64,000 bases of DNA from Chitinophagaceae bacterium (GTDB lineage Bacteria; Bacteroidota; Bacteroidia; Chitinophagales; Chitinophagaceae): assembly GCA_024643645.1 (NCBI GenBank), contig JAHEMN010000002.1, positions 1-64,000 of the forward strand. The letters run 5' to 3'. Positions within the stretch are counted from its first letter, which is position 1. Every line of letters starts with the position of its first letter. Both the position numbers and the translations under genes were made by a program. Under the pieces are notes generated by a model. The model saw only the letters and a program-made list of their open reading frames with translations. It had not been told where the DNA came from and made no database searches. This document shows, in pieces, positions 1 to 8,670 of the stretch.

Positions 1-91
1 CATTAAAGAAGTGAATAAAGAAAATATCCCATCCATAAATGCAAGATTAAAAAAATTAAAAGCCGACCTGAGTGGGCTTCTCAAAGAGTAA
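1..91 (+). CDS. C-terminal end of an unidentified protein (partial)
   Basis: An open frame enters from the left edge and ends at a TAA at 89-91. It leaves about 29 residues that finish in a lysine- and leucine-rich, probably helical tail (ending DLSGLLKE). The start and most of the gene lie outside the window, so the family cannot be named. A strong hairpin follows within about 50 bases, which fits a true gene end. Confidence 0.55.
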   Translation, partial: IKEVNKENIPSINARLKKLKADLSGLLKE

Positions 92-139
92 TAAAAAGAA
101 ATTTATTACTATAAAATTTCACAGTATCGTTCTAAATTA

Positions 140-169
140 AAAACTCCTTTATCATTATAAAGGAGTTTT
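140..169. terminator. bidirectional intrinsic terminator
   Basis: A 13-bp perfect stem (AAAACTCCTTTAT / ATAAAGGAGTTTT) closes a four-base loop. It is T-rich on both strands, so it can end the rightward partial gene and the leftward gltA transcript. Confidence 0.85.
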
Positions 170-195
170 GTATAATTATTTATTTAACTGTTTTA

Positions 196-1521
196 TTAAT
201 CGCCCCAGATCGTTTCTTTTCCTTCCAGCCACAATTTCACGACTCTTGTAGAAACCGATTTTGGTCTTTCTAACGGGAAGCCTAAAGCTCTATCCCAACA
301 TAAGCTGGCAAGTACACCTAATGCTCTGCTCACTGCAAAAAGCACCGTATAAAATTCATACTCCTTCATGCCATAATGAACCAATAAGGCACCACTATGT
401 GCATCTACATTAGGCCAGGGGTTTTTTACCTTTCCCAATGATTCCAGAATTGGTGGTACTACTTCATAAATATTCCAAACGGTATTAACCAAAGGATCAT
501 CTGGCATATGCTTTTTACCAAATTCCATTTGTGCATCAAACCTTGGGTCCGTTTTACGCAGAACCGCATGTCCATAACCGGGAACTACTTTTCCTTCACT
601 CAATGTTTTCTTTACATACTCTGCTATCTGTTCTTTGGTTGGTGTTTCTGTTTTCAACTCTTCCAGTAATTCAAATATCCATTTGATCACTTCCTGGTTG
701 GCCAATCCATGCAAAGGACCTGCTAATCCATTCATACCTGCTGCATAAGCGAGGTAAGGATCACTTAATGCAGAACCTACGAGGTGAACAGTATGTGCGG
801 AAACGTTACCTCCCTCATGGTCAGCATGGATGGTCATATATAAACGCATCAATTCTTTAAAACTTTCATCTTCATATCCCATCATATGTGCAAAATTGCC
901 CGCCCAGTCTAACAATCCATTTGGCTGAATATGATCACCCCCTTTATATTTTCTACGATAGATATAAGCCGCAATTCTTGGTAACCGGGCTATCAGATCC
1001 ATAGAATCATCAAAAACAATCTCCCAATAATCTTTCTTATTCATCCCTGCAGCATACTTCTTCGCAAATTGACTTTCAGTTTGCAGCGCCATTACACCAA
1101 TAACAAATTGCGTCATTGGATGGGTATTCATTGGCAACGACTCGATCGTATCAAATACATGATTCGGCACATGACTTCGTCTTTGCAACACAGAACTGAT
1201 ATGATGTACATCATCATCTTCAGGCAATTCACCACATAGCATCAAATAGAACAATCCCTCTGGTAATGGTTCGGATCCACCCGGAGCTTTCGCCAATTTT
1301 TTTCTTAGATCCGGAATCGAATAGCTGCGAAACCGAATCCCGTCATGAGCATCCAATAAAGAGGTTTCTGAAACTAGGCCGGTAATGCCTCGCATACCCT
1401 GGTATATCTGTGATAAATGAACTTCCCCGATAACTTTATCACCATGCTCTTTCAACATTTCTTTAATGTCGGTAGCTACTATATCTGCTTTTGCTCTGAA
1501 CCTGTCTTTTATAATTCCCAT
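196..1521 (-). CDS. gltA: citrate synthase (eukaryote-like, Si type)
   Basis: This is 441-residue citrate synthase, which condenses oxaloacetate and acetyl-CoA at the entry to the TCA cycle in the cytoplasm. The length and opening resemble mitochondrial-type enzymes rather than the E. coli hexameric type. The expected catalytic residues are visible: a histidine in GLAGPLHGLA (about residue 272), a histidine in PGYGHAVLRKTDPR (about 320), and an aspartate in NVDAHSGALL (about 373). The gene stands alone, with a TAnnTTTG-type promoter about 45 bases upstream and a hairpin terminator just past the stop. Oddities: none seen. Confidence 0.96.
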   Translation of the reverse strand: MGIIKDRFRAKADIVATDIKEMLKEHGDKVIGEVHLSQIYQGMRGITGLVSETSLLDAHDGIRFRSYSIPDLRKKLAKAPGGSEPLPEGLFYLMLCGELPEDDDVHHISSVLQRRSHVPNHVFDTIESLPMNTHPMTQFVIGVMALQTESQFAKKYAAGMNKKDYWEIVFDDSMDLIARLPRIAAYIYRRKYKGGDHIQPNGLLDWAGNFAHMMGYEDESFKELMRLYMTIHADHEGGNVSAHTVHLVGSALSDPYLAYAAGMNGLAGPLHGLANQEVIKWIFELLEELKTETPTKEQIAEYVKKTLSEGKVVPGYGHAVLRKTDPRFDAQMEFGKKHMPDDPLVNTVWNIYEVVPPILESLGKVKNPWPNVDAHSGALLVHYGMKEYEFYTVLFAVSRALGVLASLCWDRALGFPLERPKSVSTRVVKLWLEGKETIWGD

Positions 1522-1564
1522 AATGAGTAATTTTTCAATATTTATAGTCGAAAATCATTACCAG

Positions 1565-1596
1565 TAAAGGTAAGTAATGACAATTGCAGGAACAAA
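1565..1596 (-). promoter_or_regulatory. promoter for gltA
   Basis: On the minus strand, TTTG is followed after 20 bases by TACCTTTA. This matches the Bacteroidota -33 TTTG / -7 TAnnTTTG pattern except for the final base. The -7 box lies about 44 bases before the gltA ATG. Confidence 0.6.
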
Positions 1597-1649
1597 AAAT
1601 ACGAATGAAAGTTCACTCATTTTCAGTAATAAATAATTATAAAAACAGA

Positions 1650-2747
1650 TTATTTTGGAGTACGTTTATATAGCCAATAGGCTACTATCGCAAACCCAAT
1701 ATTGGGAACCCAGGCAGCTAATAAAGGATGAAAATTTCCTTTTGTTGCAAAAACAGTAGAAAACCTGTCTGCAATAATAAATAATGCAGCGATTGTTATT
1801 CCCATGGCTAAATGCATACCGCTACCACCCCTTGTTTTTCTACTGGCGATGACAGCACCGATCATCGTTAATAATAATACTGCTGCAGGAGTAGCAGTAC
1901 GGCGGTAACGTTCTACTTTTAATGTGTTCAATCCTTCTGTACCCCGTAATTCCTCTTGTTTAATAAATGCTACCAGTTCAGGTGTCGTTAATTTGTCTTT
2001 CAGATAATAATCCTTTCTTAATTCTTCAGGTTTTACTTTTAAGGAAATGATAAGCGTATCATGAAGCTGTAATTTTTCACCCAAACTATCTATATATCTT
2101 TCAGAGGCATTGATCAGCTTCCATTTGTTGACCGCCGTATCCCATTTTAGTACTTCTGCCCGAAGGTTGTAGATCATTTTATTCCCCTTCACCTCTTCCA
2201 AAAAGAACCCCCTGGCAGATTTTGAACTGGTATCAAAATCCCGGATCCCAACAAATGTATTCGTATCAGTTCGCAGATAAAAACACCGGTCACATATACC
2301 CATGAACCTGTTTTTAGTAGGATCATTTTTATCAATATAGTTTTGTTGAAATTCACTTCGTATTGTATTAGCTTTTGGAACCCAATAGCGGCTTCCTACC
2401 CAAAGTAATACTGATAATAATATACCTCCAATCAAATATGGTCGTAAGAACCGGTTATAACTGGTTCCACTTGCAAGAATGGCAATAATCTCTGAACGGC
2501 TTGCCATCCGGCTTGAAAAAAATATTACGGCTATAAAAACAAATAAAGGAAATAAGAGGCTCCAGATAAAAGGAACAAATCCAAGGTAATACTTTGTGAT
2601 AATTTCACTGGTTGTTAAATTGGCGTTTACAAAATCATCAGTTTTTTCACTACTATCTACTGCTACAGCTACAATTGTAAATAATAACAGACAGAAAATA
2701 AAAGTGACCAGAAATTTTTTAAGTATATACCAATCAATCTTCTTCAT
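1650..2747 (-). CDS. LptF/LptG family permease
   Basis: This 365-residue inner-membrane protein belongs to the YjgP/YjgQ (LptF/LptG) family. Those permeases work with the LptB ATPase to lift lipopolysaccharide out of the inner membrane. The sequence opens with MKKIDWYILKKF and a membrane helix, followed by two more helices by about residue 120. A periplasmic beta-jellyroll-like domain follows (about 125-270), then three C-terminal helices, which is the family layout. The GTSYNRFLRPYL segment is typical of the cytoplasmic coupling region. Whether it is the LptF or the LptG partner cannot be decided from this gene alone. It lies 99 bases downstream of tgt on the same strand, with a hairpin between them. 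Confidence 0.88.
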   Translation of the reverse strand: MKKIDWYILKKFLVTFIFCLLLFTIVAVAVDSSEKTDDFVNANLTTSEIITKYYLGFVPFIWSLLFPLFVFIAVIFFSSRMASRSEIIAILASGTSYNRFLRPYLIGGILLSVLLWVGSRYWVPKANTIRSEFQQNYIDKNDPTKNRFMGICDRCFYLRTDTNTFVGIRDFDTSSKSARGFFLEEVKGNKMIYNLRAEVLKWDTAVNKWKLINASERYIDSLGEKLQLHDTLIISLKVKPEELRKDYYLKDKLTTPELVAFIKQEELRGTEGLNTLKVERYRRTATPAAVLLLTMIGAVIASRKTRGGSGMHLAMGITIAALFIIADRFSTVFATKGNFHPLLAAWVPNIGFAIVAYWLYKRTPK

Positions 2748-2773
2748 GCAGTAGGAAAATAAAATAAAAATTT

Positions 2774-2799
2774 ACCGCCTTCACTAAGGCTATGGCGGT
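2774..2799 (-). terminator. hairpin between tgt and the LptF/G gene
   Basis: Two alternative stems overlap: an outer ACCGCC/GGCGGT and an inner GCCTT-CACT-AAGGC. On the minus strand a T-rich run (AAATTTTTATTTTATTTT) follows, so it could terminate tgt. The compact GC-rich palindrome also looks like a dispersed intergenic repeat. Confidence 0.5.
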
Positions 2800-2846
2800 T
2801 GAACAAAAGTAGAAGAAAAAAAGTTGTAAGGTTGTGAAAGATAATC

Positions 2847-3986
2847 TTACAGTTTAGTTTGAAGAATTTCAACCATCTCTTTTTTCCAACCGGCAAAATC
2901 GCCTTGTTGAATACGTTTTCTGGCTTCTTCTACCAGCCAGAGGTAAAAAGCAAGATTATGAATACTGGCTATTGTGTAACCTAAAAATTCCTTTGCTTTC
3001 ATTAAATGGCGCAAGTATGCTTTACTATAATAATTGCTTACCTCGCATTGAATGCCATCATCAATGGGCGAAAAATCAAATTCCCATTTCTTATTATCTA
3101 TATTGATCACTCCTTTAGTAGTAAACAGCATAGCATTTCTTCCATTTCTGGTTGGCATTACACAATCAAACATATCAATACCCATACTTATACATTCCAG
3201 AATATTCCAGGGTGTGCCAACCCCCATCAGGTATCTTGGTTTATTTATCGGTAAATGATCACAACACCAGTCACAGATCTCATACATCACATCCTGAGGC
3301 TCACCTACACTTAAACCACCAATAGCATTTCCCGTTGCATCTTTAGAAGTGATATATTCACAAGATTGCTTTCGCAGATCTTTGAAAGTACCTCCCTGAA
3401 CGATCGGAAAAAGATTTTGTGTATATCCGTATTTAGGTTCAGTAGCATTAAACCGGGAAAAGCACCTGTCAAGCCATCGGTGTGTCATCTCCATCGATTG
3501 TTTTGCATAGTTAAAATCACTTCCCCCCGGAGGGCATTCATCAAAAGCCATAATAATATCCCCACCTATAGATCGCTGAATATCCATCACATATTCAGGT
3601 GTAAATAAATGTTTACTGCCATCAATATGCGATTGAAAAGTGACACCTTCCTCTTTTATTTTTCGGGTACCGGCTAATGAAAAAACCTGGTAACCACCGC
3701 TGTCTGTCAATATTGGTTTTGGCCATCCATTGAATTGATGTAAACCACCGGCTTTTTCCAGTACATCAAGTCCTGGTCTTAAATACAAATGATAGGTATT
3801 ACCCAAAATGATCTGAGCATTTACATCATTTATTAATTGTTGTTGCGATACCGCCTTTACACTTCCGGCAGTACCTACGGGCATAAAGATGGGTGTTTGG
3901 ATATTTCCATGATCCGTCTTGATTAAACCTGCCCTTGCTTTTGTATCTGTATCAGTATGTTGTAACTCGAATTGTAATGCTCCCAT
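2847..3986 (-). CDS. tgt: queuine tRNA-ribosyltransferase (Tgt)
   Basis: Tgt exchanges guanine-34 of GUN-anticodon tRNAs for the queuosine precursor. I chose the internal ATG at 3986 (MGALQFELQHT, 379 residues) because the family normally begins here; the track's longer start adds 31 residues unlike the family. Visible motifs are TDSGGYQVFSL, the active-site aspartate region AFDECPPGG, the GGLSVGE loop, and MGVGTPWNI leading into the FDCVMPTRNGRNA stretch with the nucleophile. The usual zinc site C-x-C-x2-C...H is mostly lost: only one cysteine (GIQCEVS) and the later histidine (SIHN) remain. The gene is divergent from the glycosyltransferase at 4095. Confidence 0.95.
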   Translation of the reverse strand: MGALQFELQHTDTDTKARAGLIKTDHGNIQTPIFMPVGTAGSVKAVSQQQLINDVNAQIILGNTYHLYLRPGLDVLEKAGGLHQFNGWPKPILTDSGGYQVFSLAGTRKIKEEGVTFQSHIDGSKHLFTPEYVMDIQRSIGGDIIMAFDECPPGGSDFNYAKQSMEMTHRWLDRCFSRFNATEPKYGYTQNLFPIVQGGTFKDLRKQSCEYITSKDATGNAIGGLSVGEPQDVMYEICDWCCDHLPINKPRYLMGVGTPWNILECISMGIDMFDCVMPTRNGRNAMLFTTKGVINIDNKKWEFDFSPIDDGIQCEVSNYYSKAYLRHLMKAKEFLGYTIASIHNLAFYLWLVEEARKRIQQGDFAGWKKEMVEILQTKL

Positions 3987-4059
3987 AGCGCCGCAATTTA
4001 ATAAATAAGCAATTGACAATTTTACCCAATTGTTGTGGAAAGGTTTTATGCTCTGATGA

Positions 4060-4090
4060 TTGCCCGTTGACCATAGCATTCTACCTTCGC
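4060..4090 (+). promoter_or_regulatory. promoter for the family 2 glycosyltransferase
   Basis: TTG, 20 bases, then TACCTTCG, a near match to the Bacteroidota TTTG/TAnnTTTG promoter. The -7 box ends only four bases before the ATG, so the mRNA would be leaderless or nearly so. Confidence 0.55.
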
Positions 4091-4094
4091 CGCT

Positions 4095-5213
4095 ATGCCA
4101 CTAATTAACTGGGGGGAAATAATTTTTTATCTATTTGCCGTTGTAACCGCTATCCAGGTATTTTATTACACCTTTTTTTTTGGTCGGATGGCATTTTACA
4201 AACCAAAAGTAAAATCAAGATCACAAAATCATCCGGTATCTGTGATCATTTGTGCAAGGGATGAAGATGAAAACCTGGCCCGTAATCTCCCCGGCGTTTT
4301 AGTACAATCCTATCCCAGTACTTATGAAGTTGTAGCCATAAATGATAATTCCTTAGATGATTCAAAATACATTCTTCAGGAATTGAAGAAAACCTTTAAA
4401 TCACTTCATGTAGTTGAACTTACTCAGGAAGCCGTTCATATAGCTGGAAAAAAATATCCTTTATCAATAGGTATCAGGGAATCAAAACATGAAGTTCTAT
4501 TATTGACTGATGCTGATTGTGTGCCTTCAAGTGAACATTGGATAACCAAAATGCAGGACGGTTATGATGAAAATATTGAAATCGTATTAGGCTATGGTGC
4601 TTATCACAAGAAAAAAGGATTATTGAATAAACTGATAAGGTTCGAAACATTTCATACTGCATTACAATATCTCTCCTATGCATTGGCAGGAATACCCTAT
4701 ATGGGTGTAGGCAGAAACTTATCATATAAGAAAAGTCTGTTCTTTAAAAAGAAAGGATTCTCTTCCATTAATCATATTCCAAGCGGGGATGATGATCTGT
4801 TTATTAATAAAGCTGCAACCAAAAACAATACTGCAGTAGTTATAGACCCGGATGCTATTACAAGATCAATTCCAAAAACAACATGGAAAGGTTGGCTTCG
4901 TCAAAAATCAAGACATTATACAACGGCAAAATTTTATAAACCCAAACATAAAATGTTGTTAGGGATTTATTTTATCACCCAGTTTTTATTCTATCCATTA
5001 TTAGCAGCAGCAATTATATTTTATGATTGGCGGTTTGCATTAGGGGTTTTTGGTCTCCGTTTTTTAATTCAGGGGTTTGTATTTTACAGATCAATGCAGA
5101 AAATGGGTGAAAAGGATCTGTGGCCCTGGTTTATTTTCCTTGATATGTGGATGTTCTTTTATTATATCATCTTTGCACCGGCATTGTGGAGGAAACCTGT
5201 TAAAGGTTGGTAA
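4095..5213 (+). CDS. membrane-anchored family 2 glycosyltransferase
   Basis: This 372-residue enzyme has one N-terminal membrane helix (about 5-28), a GT-A catalytic domain (about 50-290), and two or three C-terminal helices. Domain signs are VSVIICARDEDENL at the start of the GT2 fold and the metal-binding LLTDADCVP (DxD). A probable catalytic-base region, IPSGDDDLF, follows. RQKSRHYTTAKFY resembles the QxxRW acceptor-site motif of processive GT2 enzymes. The product and sugar donor are unknown; a cell-envelope glycan or glycolipid is the likely target (inference). rsmG starts 35 bases downstream, so co-transcription is possible. Confidence 0.85.
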   Translation: MPLINWGEIIFYLFAVVTAIQVFYYTFFFGRMAFYKPKVKSRSQNHPVSVIICARDEDENLARNLPGVLVQSYPSTYEVVAINDNSLDDSKYILQELKKTFKSLHVVELTQEAVHIAGKKYPLSIGIRESKHEVLLLTDADCVPSSEHWITKMQDGYDENIEIVLGYGAYHKKKGLLNKLIRFETFHTALQYLSYALAGIPYMGVGRNLSYKKSLFFKKKGFSSINHIPSGDDDLFINKAATKNNTAVVIDPDAITRSIPKTTWKGWLRQKSRHYTTAKFYKPKHKMLLGIYFITQFLFYPLLAAAIIFYDWRFALGVFGLRFLIQGFVFYRSMQKMGEKDLWPWFIFLDMWMFFYYIIFAPALWRKPVKGW

Positions 5214-5248
5214 ACTATTAATTCCGGAAGGGTATTTTAAAATCTCGA

Positions 5249-5872
5249 ATGGATATTATTCACAAATATTTTTCTGACTTTTCGGAAGCTCAGCTTGATC
5301 AGTTTAAGTTGCTTTATCCATTATATAAAGAATGGAATGAGAAGATCAATGTAATTTCCAGAAGAGATATTGACAGCCTCTATGAAAAACATGTATTACA
5401 TTCATTAAGCATAGCTGCTACTTTTGAATTCACCAATGATATGGAAATTATTGACCTTGGCACCGGAGGCGGATTTCCCGGTATACCATTAGCCATATTC
5501 TATCCTGATGTTAAGTTTCATCTGGTTGATAGTATTGCAAAAAAATTAAAAGTAGTTACAGCTGTTGCTGAAGGAATCGGATTAAAGAATGTTACGACCC
5601 AACACAGCAGAATAGAAGATGTAAAAAACAGGAAATTTGATTTTGTAGTATCCAGAGCCGTAGCTCCCTTAAAAGATCTTTGGCGATGGAGTAAACCACT
5701 TTTAAAAGTGAAAACACAAACTGAGTTTACACCCGGACTTATATGCCTGAAAGGCGGAGACCTTGCTGTTGAGATTCAGGAAAGCAATATAAAACCAAAA
5801 ATAATGGACATAGCATCCATATACACTGAAGACTTTTTCAAAGAAAAATATTTATTATACATAACACGGTAA
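5249..5872 (+). CDS. rsmG: 16S rRNA (guanine527-N7)-methyltransferase RsmG
   Basis: RsmG uses S-adenosylmethionine to methylate G527 of 16S rRNA in the 530 loop. The 207-residue length is normal. The SAM-binding core is clear: IIDLGTGGGFPGIPLAI (about residues 68-84), then FHLVDSIAKKLKVV. VVSRAVAPL (about 132) is the conserved later motif. The N-terminal WNEKINVISRRD segment is also characteristic. It lies between the glycosyltransferase and a response regulator, all rightward and closely spaced. Confidence 0.94.
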   Translation: MDIIHKYFSDFSEAQLDQFKLLYPLYKEWNEKINVISRRDIDSLYEKHVLHSLSIAATFEFTNDMEIIDLGTGGGFPGIPLAIFYPDVKFHLVDSIAKKLKVVTAVAEGIGLKNVTTQHSRIEDVKNRKFDFVVSRAVAPLKDLWRWSKPLLKVKTQTEFTPGLICLKGGDLAVEIQESNIKPKIMDIASIYTEDFFKEKYLLYITR

Positions 5873-5889
5873 TATTTACAATTTATTAT

Positions 5890-6531
5890 ATGAAAAAAAT
5901 AGCCGTTTGTATTGTAGATGATAATAAAGAGCTCAGGATTGCTTTGGAAGAAATCATCTCTATGGCTGATGGTTTCAAATGTGTAGCTAATATTGGATCT
6001 GCAGAAGATGCTTTAATTCAAATTCCTGTAATAAAACCGGAAGTTGTATTGATGGATATTAATCTTGGTACACTTGAAACAGGGATAGATGTAGTAAGAA
6101 TATTAAAACAAAAAACACCTCTTATAAATTTTATGATGTGTACCGTTTATGAGGAAGATGAAAAAATATTTGAGGCATTAAGTGCCGGTGCCAGTGGTTA
6201 TATTCTAAAAAAAACAAACCCAGCCAAAATGCTGGATGCTATAAGAGAATTATATGAAGGCGGGGCTCCTATGAGTAGCCAGATTGCCCGCAAAGTTGTG
6301 GCAGCATTTCAACAGCAAACAAAAACCAAAAAATCCGGAGAATATGTTGATACGCTTTCAATAAGAGAAAATGAAATATTAGAATTACTCTCCAAAGGAT
6401 TGATGTATAAAGAAATTGCTAATAAATTATCACTGAGTGCTGAAACGGTTCGTAAACATGTATACAATATTTATGAAAAATTACATGTCAATAATCGTGT
6501 TGCAGCAATCAATAAATATTATGGCAGATAA
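5890..6531 (+). CDS. orphan NarL/FixJ-type response regulator
   Basis: This 213-residue regulator has an N-terminal receiver domain (about 1-120) and a C-terminal LuxR-type helix-turn-helix (about 148-212). The phosphoacceptor is the aspartate in VVLMDINLG (about residue 56), with acidic residues at IVDDN near the start. A lysine follows in GYILKKTNP, completing the receiver active site. The DNA-binding part carries LSIRENEILELLSKG and SAETVRKHVYNIYEKL. No histidine kinase is adjacent, so the partner must be elsewhere. It starts 17 bases after rsmG. A perfect AATACC-N8-GGTATT palindrome lies 54 bases past its stop; any link to this protein is speculation. Confidence 0.9.
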   Translation: MKKIAVCIVDDNKELRIALEEIISMADGFKCVANIGSAEDALIQIPVIKPEVVLMDINLGTLETGIDVVRILKQKTPLINFMMCTVYEEDEKIFEALSAGASGYILKKTNPAKMLDAIRELYEGGAPMSSQIARKVVAAFQQQTKTKKSGEYVDTLSIRENEILELLSKGLMYKEIANKLSLSAETVRKHVYNIYEKLHVNNRVAAINKYYGR

Positions 6532-6585
6532 GAAAAGTCGAAATTTTTTGCAGGTTTTTGCAACCTAAACTCAATTTTTTCAAAA

Positions 6586-6605
6586 AATACCCTAAAAGTG
6601 GTATT
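6586..6605. repeat. palindrome AATACC-N8-GGTATT
   Basis: A perfect 6-bp inverted repeat with an eight-base spacer (CTAAAAGT) sits in the 254-base gap after the response regulator. It is too short to be a good terminator and is not followed by a T-run. It could be a protein-binding site; function unknown. The rest of the gap (6532-6727) is AT-rich with nothing else recognised. Confidence 0.4.
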
Positions 6606-6727
6606 GGTATAGAATAAAAGTCAACATAATTTTGATTAATCAAGAAATTGATGTCCCGACTATTAACCATTAACCTTACTATTTGATATAAAGGGGACCT
6701 TGATTAAAAAACCATTGAAACCATTAA

Positions 6728-6759
6728 AAAACCCTCTACAATAAAATGTTGAGGGTTTT
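6728..6759. terminator. terminator between the response regulator and the M1 peptidase
   Basis: The stem AAAACCCTC-T-ACA / TGT-T-GAGGGTTTT has one internal T-T mismatch and a six-base loop. It lies 27 bases past the M1 peptidase stop and is T-rich on both strands. Confidence 0.8.
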
Positions 6760-6785
6760 GCCTTTCTAAGTATATTCTTTCTGTA

Positions 6786-8630
6786 TTACCATTTCAGTTC
6801 AAGTTTGTTATTTCTTCTGTCAATGTCAGCCATTCGTTGAGAAGGATCTATTTCTACAACCGTAAATTCAGCTAACCTTTTCTTCGTAGCTATAACAAAT
6901 GTTTCATCTGTCCATTTCCAAGGTTCGTATACTATTCGTGGGATAGAATCATCTTCAACAGGTTTTTCACCATACATTAAATTCATTGGGACATAATGCA
7001 ATTCTTTACTTCCATCTTTAAATGTTAGTTGCAGATCAACAGGCATTGGCATTAAACCATTTCTCTTTATTCTCACATTTGTTTTGCCACCATCTTCCCA
7101 TAAGCTATCAATACTATAATCAATTGTTTTTGTTGAATAGACCCAATATTCTTTATACCAATCCAACTTCATATCACTAACCTTTTCAGCTATCCGAATA
7201 AAATCAGCTGCATTGGGATGTTTAAACCGCCACTGATTATAATATTCCAATAATATTTTATCCCGTACTGAAGCTCCAACGATATAACCTAATTGTTCAA
7301 TAAAAACCTCCCCTTTTGAATATGCAGCAGGTCCATATGCTGCATTCAGATTATAATGATCAGCATTTGTAGTTAATGGTTCTTCTTTTCCGCTTTTGGC
7401 AAGAGCTGCGTATCCTTTGTATGCATCAGAATATGGGAAGTCGCTGGAATTCTTTAAATAAGCCATAATTCTATCATCTGCATATGATGTAAATCCTTCA
7501 TCCATCCATGAATAAAGCGATTCGTTCGTTCCTAATAATCCCTGATACCAATTATGCATCCACTCATGTAACCATGCACCAGGAGTTATTAATAAAGTTG
7601 CCATCGGGTATTCCATTCCACCATCTCCTCCATGAATAAAGGAATATTGCTTATACGGATAGACACCAAAGGTTTTTTCAATAAATGGAAGAGCCCTTTC
7701 AGCATCATCTAATATTTTTTCCCATTGTTCAGCTTTTACATTGGTTGGTTTGTATAGCAAGTGCAGCGTTACACTGTCATTTACTTTTCTTGACTTATGA
7801 ATGTACTCTGGGTCAGCAGCCCACATAAAATCATGCACATTAGGAGCAATGAATCGCCAGGTTAATTTATTTCCTGAAGGCCTGTTCACTTTTGTTCCCG
7901 GAGTTTCATATCCATAACCGATCTGATTGGCATTTTGTAAATATCCAGTTCCTCCCAAAATATATTTACTGTCAATTTTAATACTCACATCAAAATCACC
8001 CCATACACCATAAAACTCCCTTCCGATATATGGAGTCGGATGCCATCCCTCATAATCATATTCACATAACTTAGGATACCACTGGCTCATTGAATAGCGA
8101 ACTTTTGAAGTTGGATTATCTCTTCCGCTTCGGCGAATTTGCAAAGGGACCTGTGCTTCAAACTCCATATCAAAAACTACTTTTGATTTTGGAAGAATTG
8201 GCTTATCTAAATTCACTTCCAGAATTGTTTCAAGCATTTTGAAAGTCTGTGGCTTGCCATTCATTTTTAAAGAAATGATCTTTTGATATCCTATCTCATC
8301 AGGTTTCAGATTGAGTATCCTGTCTTTTACCCTTGGATCCCAGTCAGGCCTTGCGCCTGGTCCATTAACAGCCCCCTGTCTTCTGCTTCTTACATCCATC
8401 ATACTACCTGGCTGAAAAGCATTAAAATATAAATGATAGAAAACCCTTGTTAATGTATCAGGTGAATTATTCCAGTATTCAAGTTTTTGTTTACCTCTAA
8501 ACTGATTAGTTTGCACATTCATATCGATGTCCATAACATATTTTACTTTTTGCTGCCAGCGATCTGGTTGTGCAGAGCTAAATAATGAAAGACATGAGAA
8601 AAAAATCAGTAAATAAAAAATCTTACGCAT
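6786..8630 (-). CDS. secreted M1 family metallopeptidase
   Basis: A zinc aminopeptidase-like protein of 614 residues. The first ATG in frame (8630) gives a clean signal peptide (MRKIFYLLIFFSCLSLFSSAQ); the track's start seven codons earlier is a TTG. The zinc site reads HEWMHNW with the third ligand in WMDEGFTSY about 18 residues on (gluzincin HExxH-x18-E). The preceding GGMEYPMATL replaces the classic GAMEN exopeptidase motif. An N-terminal beta-sandwich domain (about 25-270) precedes the catalytic domain. It is likely periplasmic or exported and degrades peptides. It diverges from the nitroreductase gene, with only 40 bases between starts. Confidence 0.9.
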   Translation of the reverse strand: MRKIFYLLIFFSCLSLFSSAQPDRWQQKVKYVMDIDMNVQTNQFRGKQKLEYWNNSPDTLTRVFYHLYFNAFQPGSMMDVRSRRQGAVNGPGARPDWDPRVKDRILNLKPDEIGYQKIISLKMNGKPQTFKMLETILEVNLDKPILPKSKVVFDMEFEAQVPLQIRRSGRDNPTSKVRYSMSQWYPKLCEYDYEGWHPTPYIGREFYGVWGDFDVSIKIDSKYILGGTGYLQNANQIGYGYETPGTKVNRPSGNKLTWRFIAPNVHDFMWAADPEYIHKSRKVNDSVTLHLLYKPTNVKAEQWEKILDDAERALPFIEKTFGVYPYKQYSFIHGGDGGMEYPMATLLITPGAWLHEWMHNWYQGLLGTNESLYSWMDEGFTSYADDRIMAYLKNSSDFPYSDAYKGYAALAKSGKEEPLTTNADHYNLNAAYGPAAYSKGEVFIEQLGYIVGASVRDKILLEYYNQWRFKHPNAADFIRIAEKVSDMKLDWYKEYWVYSTKTIDYSIDSLWEDGGKTNVRIKRNGLMPMPVDLQLTFKDGSKELHYVPMNLMYGEKPVEDDSIPRIVYEPWKWTDETFVIATKKRLAEFTVVEIDPSQRMADIDRRNNKLELKW

Positions 8631-8670
8631 TAATTTTAATTTGGTTGGCAAATTTCGTTAAATAGATGTT

